A DNA stretch of 55,697 bases from Mycobacterium sp. 852002-51961_SCH5331710. GTDB lineage: Bacteria; Actinomycetota; Actinomycetes; Mycobacteriales; Mycobacteriaceae. Positions 11,974 through 20,251 of the stretch are shown piece after piece. Position 1 is the stretch's first letter, and each line of letters opens with the position of its first letter. The position numbers were made by a program, and so were the translations under genes. The stretch spans positions 1 to 55,697 of the forward strand of contig NZ_LZSQ01000071.1 in the NCBI RefSeq assembly GCF_001665535.1. Reading direction: 5' to 3'. The notes under the pieces are model-generated. The model ran no database searches, was not told where the DNA came from, and was given only the letters and a program-made list of their open reading frames with translations.

Positions 11974-13120
11974 ACAGGGGCGATGGGAACCGCGGGCTGA
12001 TCCGCACGCCGTCGAGCCATTCGGTCAATTCGTCGGCGCGCTTCTGCAATCGGGCGCGTGCCGAACGGCCCACGTCCTCGAGCAGCCGCAGCTCGACCCG
12101 TCCGGCGTCGTCCTGACCCCACGCGCCGACGATCCTGCCGTCGCACCACGCGGTGGGTCCGCCGTTGCCGTTCCTGTCGAACACCTGCTCACGATGCGAC
12201 CCGAGGTACCAGTCGCGGTCGAACCAGCCCATCGTCGTGACGTCTAGCCCGGGCAGCAACGCGCACCACGGCTCCGGCGCGGGTTCGACGTCGAGGTCAT
12301 CGGCTAGCGCGAATCCCGGTGTGCCGTCGAGGTCGACCTCGACGGCGCCGATGTCCTTCAACGCCTGCCGCGCCCAAGTCAACGTGTTGCCGAACCACCA
12401 CTTGATGTCGGTGACGGTGGCCGGGCCGAAGCCCGCCAGCCACCGCCGCACGAGCGCCGCGCGCGCCGTCTGGGGGTCGACGGCGTCGGCGGATCCGATC
12501 CAATCGCTGCTGACAACCCAGCGCGGTCGCGACGTCGTCCACTTTCCGTCGTTGGGCCCCCGCACGATGTCGCCGCGCACCGACAACACCGTCAGGATCC
12601 GCGGCGCCAGCGGCGTTTCGCCACCCCACCGCTTACCGGGCGCCGGATCCCAGGTGCCCGCCAACTCGGGCAGGGCCGCCCGCAGGTCTTTCGCGCTCGT
12701 CGGCCCGTGCTCGGTCAGATACCGCAAGACCGCCATACCGGCCGCCTCGAGCCAGGCGTCGCCGTCGGCGCAGAGCCCCGCCTTCTGCGCATCGGCGATG
12801 AGCCGGCGACGTTCGTTGTCGGCGACGCGGTCGCTGGCCGCGGACTGAATCAACGGCAGGTCGCCGATGCGCACCGTCCACAGCGTTCTGCGCATCGCCA
12901 GGTGTTTGACCAGCGTCCGCCGCTCGTAGAGGTCGGCGTCCAGATCGGCCGCGGCGAACACTGGGAGCCGTGCCCACAGGGACAGGTACGGGGTGGCCGG
13001 ATCGGTGGCGTGCAGGCCGAGCACGCCATCGACCACGGCGCCGACGGAGTTGGCGGGCGCACACACGAAGTGCCGATGGGCCAGCCGTGTCCGCCGCTCG
13101 TCGACCGTGAACCTGCGCAT
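11963..13120 (-). CDS. Winged-helix (HTH_42) protein, AlkZ/YcaQ DNA-glycosylase-like
   Basis: 385 residues matching the actinobacterial winged-helix DNA-binding family that includes the DNA glycosylases AlkZ and YcaQ. Family features seen: [20 protein letters not shown] near residue 33, [15 protein letters not shown], a central helical WWFGNT region, and the C-terminal [14 protein letters not shown] strand pair. In AlkZ the catalytic QxQ lies where this protein has HAT, so glycosylase activity is uncertain. It faces uvrA tail to tail, which suits a DNA-repair role, but that is inference. ATG 13120 is the first start giving the conserved N-terminus. Confidence 0.75.
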
Positions 13121-13238
13121 CGCCTGCGAACCGTACCGTCGGGCGCCGACAAAGTTTGGGATCGGTAGCCACCGGCGCGGCTTTGACTTCCTCCATGACG
13201 GGCGCCATCGGGGCGACGTTCAAACGAAGGGAAGAGCG

Positions 13239-13712
13239 ATGAATCGGGTTGTAGTGGGTCTGATCGGACTGGTCGCCGGCGCCACCGTGCTGGTCGGCTG
13301 TTCGGACGACAAAGGCAGCGCCCCTGCGGCCAGCGCCGCGGGTGTGAGCAACGGCGGCAGCACGCAGGTGAAGGTCGACGGCAACGACCTCGAGGGCCTG
13401 GACCTCAACACGGTCACGTGCGTCAAGCAGGGCGGCAAGATCAACGTCGCCAGCGGCGCGATCGGCGGGCAGCAGGGGTTGGGCATCGTGATGACCGACG
13501 AAGCGACGCCGACCGTCGAGTCGCTGGGTATGGTCGTCGACGGCAATGCCCTCGCGGTCACCAACACCATGGGCGCCAAGGTCGGGTCGGCCGAGGTGAA
13601 GGTCGATGGCGACACGTACACCATCACCGGCGAAGCCACCGGCGCCGACATCTCGAACCCGATGGCAGGGTCGATCACCAAGCCGTTCACCGTCACGGTC
13701 AACTGCAGTTGA
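13239..13712 (+). CDS. LpqH-family (19 kDa antigen-like) lipoprotein
   Basis: 157-residue exported lipoprotein. An N-terminal hydrophobic segment ends in the lipobox LVGC (Cys about residue 23), followed by an Ala/Gly/Ser-rich linker and a compact beta domain with two further cysteines (TVTCVK and the terminal VNCS). The ending GEATGADISNPMAGSITKPF resembles the 19 kDa antigen LpqH (Mycobact_Lpp family). ATG 13239 follows AAGGGAAG. Expected on the outer face of the plasma membrane or in the cell envelope. A strong palindromic terminator follows, separating it from the TPR-CHAT genes. Confidence 0.88.
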   Translation: MNRVVVGLIGLVAGATVLVGCSDDKGSAPAASAAGVSNGGSTQVKVDGNDLEGLDLNTVTCVKQGGKINVASGAIGGQQGLGIVMTDEATPTVESLGMVVDGNALAVTNTMGAKVGSAEVKVDGDTYTITGEATGADISNPMAGSITKPFTVTVNCS

Positions 13713-13727
13713 GCGATCCACCTCCCG

Positions 13728-13760
13728 AAGCGGCGGGCATGCCAGGCATGCCCGCCGCTT
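13728..13760 (+). terminator. Perfect 16-bp-arm hairpin after the lipoprotein gene
   Basis: Left arm 13728-13743 (AAGCGGCGGGCATGCC), one base, then the exact reverse complement at 13745-13760, followed by TTTCT. It begins 15 bases after the lipoprotein stop and ends 15 bases before the TPR gene start. GC-rich with a short T run, so a factor-independent terminator is likely; it could serve either strand. Confidence 0.75.
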
Positions 13761-13774
13761 TCTATGATTCAGCC

Positions 13775-15397
13775 GTGGCGATCCCCGCGGACCTCGAGCG
13801 CGCGCGTTCCCTGGCGTTCGCCGCCAACGAGGAGGCGGCCAAGGACCTGTTGCTGTCACTGGTCCCGCAGATCGAGCAGGCCGACCGCGACGACTGGATG
13901 CTCGAGGTGTACGCGTTGCTCGGCGAGATCTACCTCGTTCGCACCGCCTACAACGGCACCGAGGAGTGCCTGCACCGCATGCGCGAATGCCTCGCCGTCT
14001 ACTCGGGGATCCTTGCCGGTACCGATTCCGAGGCCGCCGCCCAGGTGACGATGTCGCCGGCCGAGATCGAGCTGACGGTGCGTCGGTACTCGCGGCGGGC
14101 CCGGTTCCTGCAGACCGGGTTGGCCGCCGCGCACGGCGACCACGAGACGGCCGAGGCCACGCTCATCGCGCTGACCGACGACGAGCCCGTGGCCGAACTC
14201 GCCGCCGAACACCACTTCCTGATCACCTACGCGGAGATCCTGTGCGCGGTCGCGCTCTGCGATGACGACCTGCACGTGAAGTCGATTCCGTTGTGGGAAC
14301 GGGTCATCGACGTCATCCAGCGCCGCGGGGCGTCTCCGGACGAGTTCGACGACCACCTCCTCGTCCTCGGGGCCACCGGCTACGGCAGGTTCTGCGTCGA
14401 GACGGGTCGCCTCTCGGAGGCCGAACCCTGGCTGCGGCGGGCGGGGGCGCGGGGCGAGGCGCGGGGGTGGCGGCTTGCGGTCGCGCGTACACACCTCGAA
14501 CGTGCGACGGCGGCGTGGTCGGCGGGGGACCGGCCGCAAGCCCAGGCGTTGGTGCACGAGGCGTATCCGGCGATCGCCGAACATCTTCGCGCACACGATG
14601 TCTCGCGGTGCTGGCTCTACTTCGGGTTGATCAGCATCTCCGTGAACGCACTCGACGACGCCGACGAGCGACTCGGGCACGCCGAACGGCACTGGCGTGA
14701 GATCGAGAAGCCGCTGCACATCCACCGAATCCTGTTGCAACGCAGCTGGGTCGACATCTTCCGTCAAGACTTCACCGCGGCGAAAGAGCGTGTCACACAG
14801 GCCCGCGAGCTGCTCGACGCGTGGCCGCGACACAGCTGGCTGCAGTACGCGCGGCTCGACGACCAACTCGGCAACATCTGGCGGGCTGACGCGCTGGCCG
14901 ATCCGGCCAACGCCGCGGAAAAGCTCGAGAAGGCCGCCGAACTCAAACTGCCCGCGGCGCTGGCCGTCGACTCGGTGCGGCACGCGATTCCCGACGCCGA
15001 CGCCCGCATGCGGTGGGCCACCCACGTGTCCGCGCCGATCCTCGCGGGCGCCTTCGCGGTCGCCTGGGAGTGGGGCAACACCGAGCTCGTCAGCGAACTC
15101 ATCGAATACCACAGCGCGCGCGGCACGTTCACGGCCGAGCCGGGGTCGGCGGACGCCCTGGCCTGGGCCGACACCGCCACCGCGGCGGTGCCCGTCGAGT
15201 CGGCCGAGGAGTACGCGCTGGTCGCTGCCGGGCCGGTCATCACCGGCGGTGCGTCGCTGACGCGGCTCGGACCGTTGCCGCCGCTGGTGATGGATCCGAC
15301 CACCGCGCCGATCATCGGTCGCTACCGCGCGCTGGCGGCCGAGCGCTACGGCCGCGACGTGACCGCGGACGAGCCCGCGTGGTCCACGTGGCCCTGA
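13775..15397 (+). CDS. TPR-repeat protein partnered with the CHAT protein
   Basis: 540 residues, almost wholly alpha-helical and Ala/Leu/Glu-rich, with helix-turn-helix repeats of TPR type (for example GRLSEAEPWLRRAGARGEA and AAKERVTQARELLDAWPRH). No signal peptide or membrane segment. GTG 13775 is chosen because upstream ATGs lie in the preceding terminator hairpin. The stop at 15397 overlaps the start of the CHAT gene, so the two are translationally coupled and probably form one complex. In CHAT systems TPR units commonly act as sensor or scaffold for the protease; the ligand here is unknown. Confidence 0.75.
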   Translation: MAIPADLERARSLAFAANEEAAKDLLLSLVPQIEQADRDDWMLEVYALLGEIYLVRTAYNGTEECLHRMRECLAVYSGILAGTDSEAAAQVTMSPAEIELTVRRYSRRARFLQTGLAAAHGDHETAEATLIALTDDEPVAELAAEHHFLITYAEILCAVALCDDDLHVKSIPLWERVIDVIQRRGASPDEFDDHLLVLGATGYGRFCVETGRLSEAEPWLRRAGARGEARGWRLAVARTHLERATAAWSAGDRPQAQALVHEAYPAIAEHLRAHDVSRCWLYFGLISISVNALDDADERLGHAERHWREIEKPLHIHRILLQRSWVDIFRQDFTAAKERVTQARELLDAWPRHSWLQYARLDDQLGNIWRADALADPANAAEKLEKAAELKLPAALAVDSVRHAIPDADARMRWATHVSAPILAGAFAVAWEWGNTELVSELIEYHSARGTFTAEPGSADALAWADTATAAVPVESAEEYALVAAGPVITGGASLTRLGPLPPLVMDPTTAPIIGRYRALAAERYGRDVTADEPAWSTWP

Positions 15398-16584
15398 CCG
15401 AGACCCTGGTCCTGCGGTTCGCCGACGTCGGTGTGGCGACCTACGCCAGCCTGCGGGTCGTCGGCGATCCCGCCAAGACGGTCACCTGGGTAGTCGAACA
15501 GCAAGACCTCGCCGGGGCCATGCAGCGGCTGGCCGAGGCGCTGCCCGACCCCGTCGGCTCCGAGACCAGGCGCGACGCGCTGAACCGCGCGATCACCACA
15601 GGGGCGTTCTCCTCGCCCACAACCGAATTCGAGCTCGCCCGAGCATTGGGCACACACCTGCTCCCGGCGTCGGCCTGGCAGCTGCTGGCCGACCACGCGG
15701 AACCGCCCGCGACGCTCTTCGTGTCGCCGAGCGCGAAACTGGCCAGGATGCCGTGGGGTCTGCTCGCGGCACCCAACGGCGAGGGCACCCGGCTGATGGA
15801 ACTGGTCGAGGTGCTGATGGCCGCACCGCCGAACATCGTCAATTCGCCTCGGACGTCGACGGATTGGAACAACAGGTGTGACGACCCGATCCTGGTCGTG
15901 CTCGATCCGCGGGTCCCCGGCCAGCGGCCCGACTCGGCGCTGGGATCGGTGCTGGGCCGGCCGTCGCCCGATACGGTCCTGGCCCGTCATTTCGCCGATC
16001 TACGGACCCGTCGCACGCTGTTACCGGACACCGAAGGCGTCGTCGAGTTGTTCCGGCGCACGGACGCCGACCGCGGCTGGCTCGCCGGCCACCTCGGCAG
16101 GCGGCCCAGCCGGATGGTGTACGTCGGGCACGCGACCGCCGCCGACGGCGACGCCGGCCACGCGGACCGCGCGGCCCTGCATCTGGCCGAGGAGCGGCCG
16201 CTGACGGCCGGTGAACTCATGACGGCGCGGTTGCCGTTCCCTCCGCGGGTGGCGCTGCTGGCGTGCGCCTCCGGAGGCGACTACCAGTTCGATGAGGCCA
16301 GCGGGCTGGTGGCCGCGATGATCCTGAGCGGCGCCCAACTGGTCACCGCCACCCTGTGGTCGTTGCCCACGACGGCCGGTTACCGCCAGTTCGCGGCATC
16401 CGACGCGGATCCGATGAGCGAGGCGATCGTCGCCGTTGACAGCGCTCACGAATCCCACGATGCCGGATGGGCGGTGAACGCCTGGCAGCGACAGCGGATG
16501 CGGGACTGGCGCGACGGCGATCGCAGCGCCAGCCCGCTGTATTGGGCGGCCCTGGTCAGTTTCGCCGTCGACGGCGCCCGCTGA
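15388..16584 (+). CDS. CHAT-domain (caspase-like) protease
   Basis: 398 residues. The C-terminal half is a CHAT domain (Caspase HetF Associated with TPRs). The catalytic pair is visible as MVYVGHAT (His about 248) and LLACASGGD (Cys about 293), followed by the characteristic SGLVAAMILSGAQLVTATLW helix-strand. The N-terminal half is a strand-rich region of the kind that precedes CHAT domains. GTG 15388 (or GTG 15379) overlaps the TPR gene end by 10-19 bases. Expected role: regulated cysteine protease, as in defence, programmed death or stress modules. The target is unknown. Confidence 0.82.
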   Translation: MALTETLVLRFADVGVATYASLRVVGDPAKTVTWVVEQQDLAGAMQRLAEALPDPVGSETRRDALNRAITTGAFSSPTTEFELARALGTHLLPASAWQLLADHAEPPATLFVSPSAKLARMPWGLLAAPNGEGTRLMELVEVLMAAPPNIVNSPRTSTDWNNRCDDPILVVLDPRVPGQRPDSALGSVLGRPSPDTVLARHFADLRTRRTLLPDTEGVVELFRRTDADRGWLAGHLGRRPSRMVYVGHATAADGDAGHADRAALHLAEERPLTAGELMTARLPFPPRVALLACASGGDYQFDEASGLVAAMILSGAQLVTATLWSLPTTAGYRQFAASDADPMSEAIVAVDSAHESHDAGWAVNAWQRQRMRDWRDGDRSASPLYWAALVSFAVDGAR

Positions 16585-17040
16585 TCACGCCGGCGCGACG
16601 CAGATCGCTACGGCGGACTCGTCGCCGGGACGGTAGTAGGTGTCGATGACGCTGCCGGGGGAGACCTTGACGAGTGCGGACGCGGGCACCAGCGTGGTCT
16701 CGTGAGCTGGAAACTGCCCGCCGCCAGGTTTTTTCACCATCACATCGAGTTCGACTTCCCGGCAGTCCTCGAGGGCCTGTCCCGTGGGCCGCATGGCGGT
16801 GACGACCGCCGGCGACCGGACCCCGCTGCGGATCAGCTCGAGCCGGTCGTCTGTGAGCAGGCCCTTGCGCACCAGCGTCCGATCGAATTCCGCCCGCGCA
16901 GCGCGGATATCGTCCGCCGTGGCCACCCGCTCGTCGGCCTCGCCGGGCTCCGGTACCGAGAGCCTCCAGCTGGGCAGTAACGAAGCGGCCGTGGTGCCGA
17001 TGTAGACGATGCAGACGAACGCGAACAGCGCAGTGAACAT
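16585..17040 (-). CDS. Small membrane-anchored protein of unknown family next to CHAT
   Basis: 151 residues: one N-terminal membrane segment (MFTALFAFVCIVYIGTTAAS) then a soluble domain with a charged helix (ATADDIRAARAEFDRTLVRK) and a strand-rich C-terminus. I do not recognise the family. ATG 17040 places the hydrophobic segment at the extreme N-terminus; the longer reading adds an unlikely leader. It abuts the convergent CHAT gene and is divergent from the next pair, sharing their 83-bp promoter region. A possible membrane partner or tether for the CHAT system, by position only. Confidence 0.65.
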   Translation of the reverse strand: MFTALFAFVCIVYIGTTAASLLPSWRLSVPEPGEADERVATADDIRAARAEFDRTLVRKGLLTDDRLELIRSGVRSPAVVTAMRPTGQALEDCREVELDVMVKKPGGGQFPAHETTLVPASALVKVSPGSVIDTYYRPGDESAVAICVAPA

Positions 17041-17111
17041 GTCTTCAGGGTCGGACGGCCGAGCCGCTACCGAACCCAACTTTCTCGCTGTCCACAAGCG
17101 GGACCTACTTC

Positions 17112-17117
17112 TATCCT
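17112..17117 (+). promoter_or_regulatory. -10 element of a leaderless-type start
   Basis: TATCCT lies six bases before the ATG at 17124 and no ribosome-binding site is present, the spacing of a leaderless mycobacterial transcript. No good -35 hexamer is visible. Confidence 0.45.
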
Positions 17118-17123
17118 GTCCTG

Positions 17124-18428
17124 ATGAGCACCGAGGCGACCGTCGCCGTCGCCCATCCGCGCCGGGCGGTCATCGACCGCGCGTGGCGCGCCATCGGTCC
17201 CGGTGTGGAGGTGCTCAGCAGCGACGACGGTGGGCCACTGCGGCGAACCGTGAAGCGGATCATCGACCCGCTCGTGCTGCGGCTCCGGTCCAACACCGAG
17301 TTCTCGGCGCCGTTCGTCGCACCCGATGTGGCCGACGCGATGTTCGACGCGATCGTGGGGCGCAGTGCACAGCTGCGCGACACCGCGGCGTGGTTCGAGG
17401 TGCTCAAACGCGAGCGGCGCCGGCTGCGCATCACGTCGGGAAACGCCCAGGAGCTCTACTTCCCTGTGTGTTTCGAGATGGCTGTGACGAAAGGGCCTCC
17501 CGCACAACACGGTTCGGAAGCCGAGGAGATTCTGCGCGACATTCACGGCGAACGCGACCGCACCGCCGTCGAGGTGCTGAACCGGTTCGTCTCCGACGAG
17601 AAAGTCATCGCCGAACTGACGAGGCAACTGAGCCGCAGTTGGCGCGACGTGCACCCGGGCACCGAGATCACCGGTCCGTTCATGGCAGGGCTGAGCACCG
17701 TGCTCGGTCCCGCCGACAGCCACTCCGCCGCCGCTGCGCGACAACGGGTCTGGCAGGCGCTGATCGCCGACGCGGCGCCGTACAACCTCGGAGCAACGGC
17801 ACGCAGCGCTACGGCGGAGCTGCCCTGGTCGATCGTCGAGCTGGGCCTGAGTTCGGTTGAGCCGCAGCAGCCTCCGCGCGTCATCGGTGGACCGGAGCAC
17901 GACCGCCCGCTGGACCGGAGCGTGATCGACCGGGTGCGTGCGACGCTGCGGCGGGCGATGGACCGCGACGAGCTTCCCGACGTGCCGACGCTGTGTGCCG
18001 AAGAGGTCGACCGGGCATGTGCTCCCTGGGGTCTGATCGGTGAGGACAAGCAGGCGACGCTGGTCGCGGGCATCGAGGTCGCGGTCCGTCTCGCGCCGCT
18101 GGTCGATTCCGCCGAGCCGCACTACGAGCTGGCGCGGCAGATCCAGGCGCGGCTACGCAAGGAGGCCTACGTGCTGCATGCCCGGCGCTACCTCGCCGCG
18201 GGCGGGCCGATCCATCCCCGGCAGCAGCAGGTGATCGACGACCTGGCGACGTTCGCGCGGCCCTACCGGAGCCGGTTGTGGGCCCGGCTGCACGGCCGCG
18301 ACGTGTGGCAGGAACCGTGCGACGACATCGACGACGTGCGCGCGGTGCTGGAAGGGGTGGCCAGGTCGGTGAGCCTGGACCACCGCCAGCGGATCAAGAC
18401 GATGCTGGAATTGCAGGTGGCCGGATGA
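17124..18428 (+). CDS. Conserved-looking protein of unknown family (first of a coupled pair)
   Basis: 434 residues, soluble, rich in Arg and Asp/Glu, mostly helical, with no membrane segment, P-loop or metal motif that I recognise. A central Pro-rich link (VEPQQPPRVIGG, about residue 255) divides it into two halves. Codon use matches the neighbours. The ATG at 17124 is six bases after a -10 element and lacks a ribosome-binding site. The stop overlaps the next start by ATGA. Its position beside TPR, CHAT and membrane genes suggests one functional unit. Confidence 0.65.
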   Translation: MSTEATVAVAHPRRAVIDRAWRAIGPGVEVLSSDDGGPLRRTVKRIIDPLVLRLRSNTEFSAPFVAPDVADAMFDAIVGRSAQLRDTAAWFEVLKRERRRLRITSGNAQELYFPVCFEMAVTKGPPAQHGSEAEEILRDIHGERDRTAVEVLNRFVSDEKVIAELTRQLSRSWRDVHPGTEITGPFMAGLSTVLGPADSHSAAAARQRVWQALIADAAPYNLGATARSATAELPWSIVELGLSSVEPQQPPRVIGGPEHDRPLDRSVIDRVRATLRRAMDRDELPDVPTLCAEEVDRACAPWGLIGEDKQATLVAGIEVAVRLAPLVDSAEPHYELARQIQARLRKEAYVLHARRYLAAGGPIHPRQQQVIDDLATFARPYRSRLWARLHGRDVWQEPCDDIDDVRAVLEGVARSVSLDHRQRIKTMLELQVAG

Positions 18429-19504
18429 GGCTCGTGACCGATTCGGGGTTATGGACAACGGGATCGCCAGCCGCACCGGCGCCATTGGTGGCCGTGCTGG
18501 AGGTCAGCGGAGCGGTTCTGTCGTGGACCGTCGATGAGGCCTCGGATGCGCACATCGCGTTCACCGACGCTGCGCGAGCCGACTGGTTGTGGCGGGTAGT
18601 GGGCGAGAGCGGCCACTACGCAGTGACGTCCGCGCTGGACGGCCGCACCCCCGAGGACAGTGTGGAGGTGGCCGACGTGAGTTTGGCGCCCGATGCGCTG
18701 GCTCCGCTGCGCCGACTCGCGCTCGGCCATTGGCTGCGACGCTGGTGGCCGGCGAGTCAACGCGACGCGATCGCGACACTGGACGCCGCCCTACTCGACG
18801 CCGAGGTCGCGCTCCTGACCGCGGCCGCTCAGGACTACTTCGGCGACGACACCTTTGATTCGGAGATCAACCATCTGCTCGCGCCGCATGCGGCGGCGCT
18901 CAATGCCGCGGCCCGCGAAGGTGATCCGCGGGTCGCCGCGCTCATAGAGCGGTGTCGCGACGTGGCCGACGACGTCGGTGTCGCACTCGACGCCGAACCG
19001 GTCAGCAGTTGGCGAGCCGACTATGCCCTTGCGGCAGGCTCGGATTCACGCGGGCACAGTGCGGCTACCGTCGCGCGCGGCACCGCGTCGATCAGCTGGG
19101 CGGCAGTCCCGCCCGGTGTCTTCGATGCGGCCGAGGACACCGTCGAGTGGTCCGTCGAACCGGGGGTCACAGGCGCGGACGCGGTGGTCGACGTGGAGCT
19201 GACGGGGCTGGGCAACCCGCATGGCATCGTGGTGCGGTTGGAGTCGGGAAACGCCGGCGGGGCAGGCGCGCTGGGTGCGGACGGACACGCATCCTTCCCC
19301 GTCGTCGACACCGACGGCGTGCCGATATCCGAAGCTGTTGCGTGGAACCATGATTGGGCCACCACGAGGGTGGTGGTGGGTGCTGACGTCGACGAGTCGG
19401 CGCAGACCCGCGACCGGGTGCGTGCCTTCGCGCGGTCGCGGTTGCACCGGCCCGGACCGGATGCGTTCCTGGCCGAGATCCTCGCCACGGAATCGGATTA
19501 CTGA
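18425..19504 (+). CDS. Protein of unknown family (second of a coupled pair)
   Basis: 359 residues, acidic, with no signal peptide. The N-terminal quarter is strand-rich. A helical middle contains LRRLALGHWLRRWWPAS and LDAALLDAEVALLTAAAQDY. The C-terminal third (PVSSWRADYALAAG to VVVGADVDESAQ) looks like a beta-sandwich or ligand-binding domain. I cannot assign a family. Starts within the stop of the preceding gene (ATGA), so the two are co-translated and may bind each other. Ends by overlapping the convergent 105-residue gene by 7 bp. Confidence 0.63.
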   Translation: MRLVTDSGLWTTGSPAAPAPLVAVLEVSGAVLSWTVDEASDAHIAFTDAARADWLWRVVGESGHYAVTSALDGRTPEDSVEVADVSLAPDALAPLRRLALGHWLRRWWPASQRDAIATLDAALLDAEVALLTAAAQDYFGDDTFDSEINHLLAPHAAALNAAAREGDPRVAALIERCRDVADDVGVALDAEPVSSWRADYALAAGSDSRGHSAATVARGTASISWAAVPPGVFDAAEDTVEWSVEPGVTGADAVVDVELTGLGNPHGIVVRLESGNAGGAGALGADGHASFPVVDTDGVPISEAVAWNHDWATTRVVVGADVDESAQTRDRVRAFARSRLHRPGPDAFLAEILATESDY

Positions 19505-19815
19505 GACTCGTCGGACTGTTTGCGCATCTGCTCCCGAATCTGCTCCAGGCGTTCGGCGGCAGCGCGCTGCCGTTCGTCGTACTGTTCGGCGACGCTGCGT
19601 CCTTCGGGCGTTTCAGCCGCGAGTTCGGAGGCACCGATCGCGGTGCCGTAACGGGTCTCGATCTTTTCCCGTACGGCGTCGAAAGTCGGTACGCCGCCCG
19701 GGGTGTAGCCGCTGTCGACCGGTTCGACCGGTGCGGTGGATTCAGGCGTGGGCTCGACGACCTCGGCGTCGACCGCGGCTTCCTGCTCCGGTTCCGGAGT
19801 GGTGTCGTCCGGCAT
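19498..19815 (-). CDS. Small acidic conserved protein of unknown function (possibly Rv1638A)
   Basis: 105 residues. The first half is low-complexity, Pro/Glu/Thr-rich and acidic. The second half is a charged helix ending in RAAAERLEQIREQMRKQ, a likely short coiled coil. A position downstream of uvrA on the way to lysX fits what I recall of Rv1638A, but the match is from memory. ATG 19815 is preferred over GTG 19824, which lies closer to no better ribosome-binding site. Confidence 0.6.
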   Translation of the reverse strand: MPDDTTPEPEQEAAVDAEVVEPTPESTAPVEPVDSGYTPGGVPTFDAVREKIETRYGTAIGASELAAETPEGRSVAEQYDERQRAAAERLEQIREQMRKQSDESQ

Positions 19816-19932
19816 GCCGCTCACGCTACCCGTTCGCGTGTCCTGACGGTTGTGACAATTTTGACGAAACTACCGCGGGCGGCGGCATGGTGCGCGTAGC
19901 GTTCTGCCGTTACTCAGCCGAAAGGAGCCACC

Positions 19933-20229
19933 ATGCGCGGCGCCCTCATTCTCACAGCGGTCGTCGGTGCGGGCATGGCCCTCGGCACCGCCGCACCGGC
20001 CCTGGCCGACGACACCGACGACATCTTCGTTTCGGTGATCAAGGAAGAAGGGATCCCGTTCTCGACCGCAAAAGACGCAATCAGCCTCGCCCACGCGGTA
20101 TGTGACTACGTGGAAGCGGGCCAGAAACCCGAACAGGTTGCGGTCGAGATCAGCGAGCCGGCGAACTGGACCGTGGAGCAGAGCGGGTTCTTCGTCGGCG
20201 CCGCGACCCAGTCGTACTGCCCGTCCTAA
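19933..20229 (+). CDS. DUF732 secreted protein
   Basis: 98 residues: signal peptide (hydrophobic core AVVGAGMALGTAAPALA, cleavage after ALA) and a mature domain of about 75 residues with two cysteines (AVCDYV and SYCPS) and the helical pattern of mycobacterial DUF732 proteins (GIPFSTAKDAISLAHAVC). A GAAAGGAG ribosome-binding site precedes ATG 19933. Exported; function unknown across the family. Confidence 0.85.
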   Translation: MRGALILTAVVGAGMALGTAAPALADDTDDIFVSVIKEEGIPFSTAKDAISLAHAVCDYVEAGQKPEQVAVEISEPANWTVEQSGFFVGAATQSYCPS

Positions 20230-20251
20230 TTCGTCGGAACGGCCGGAAGTT

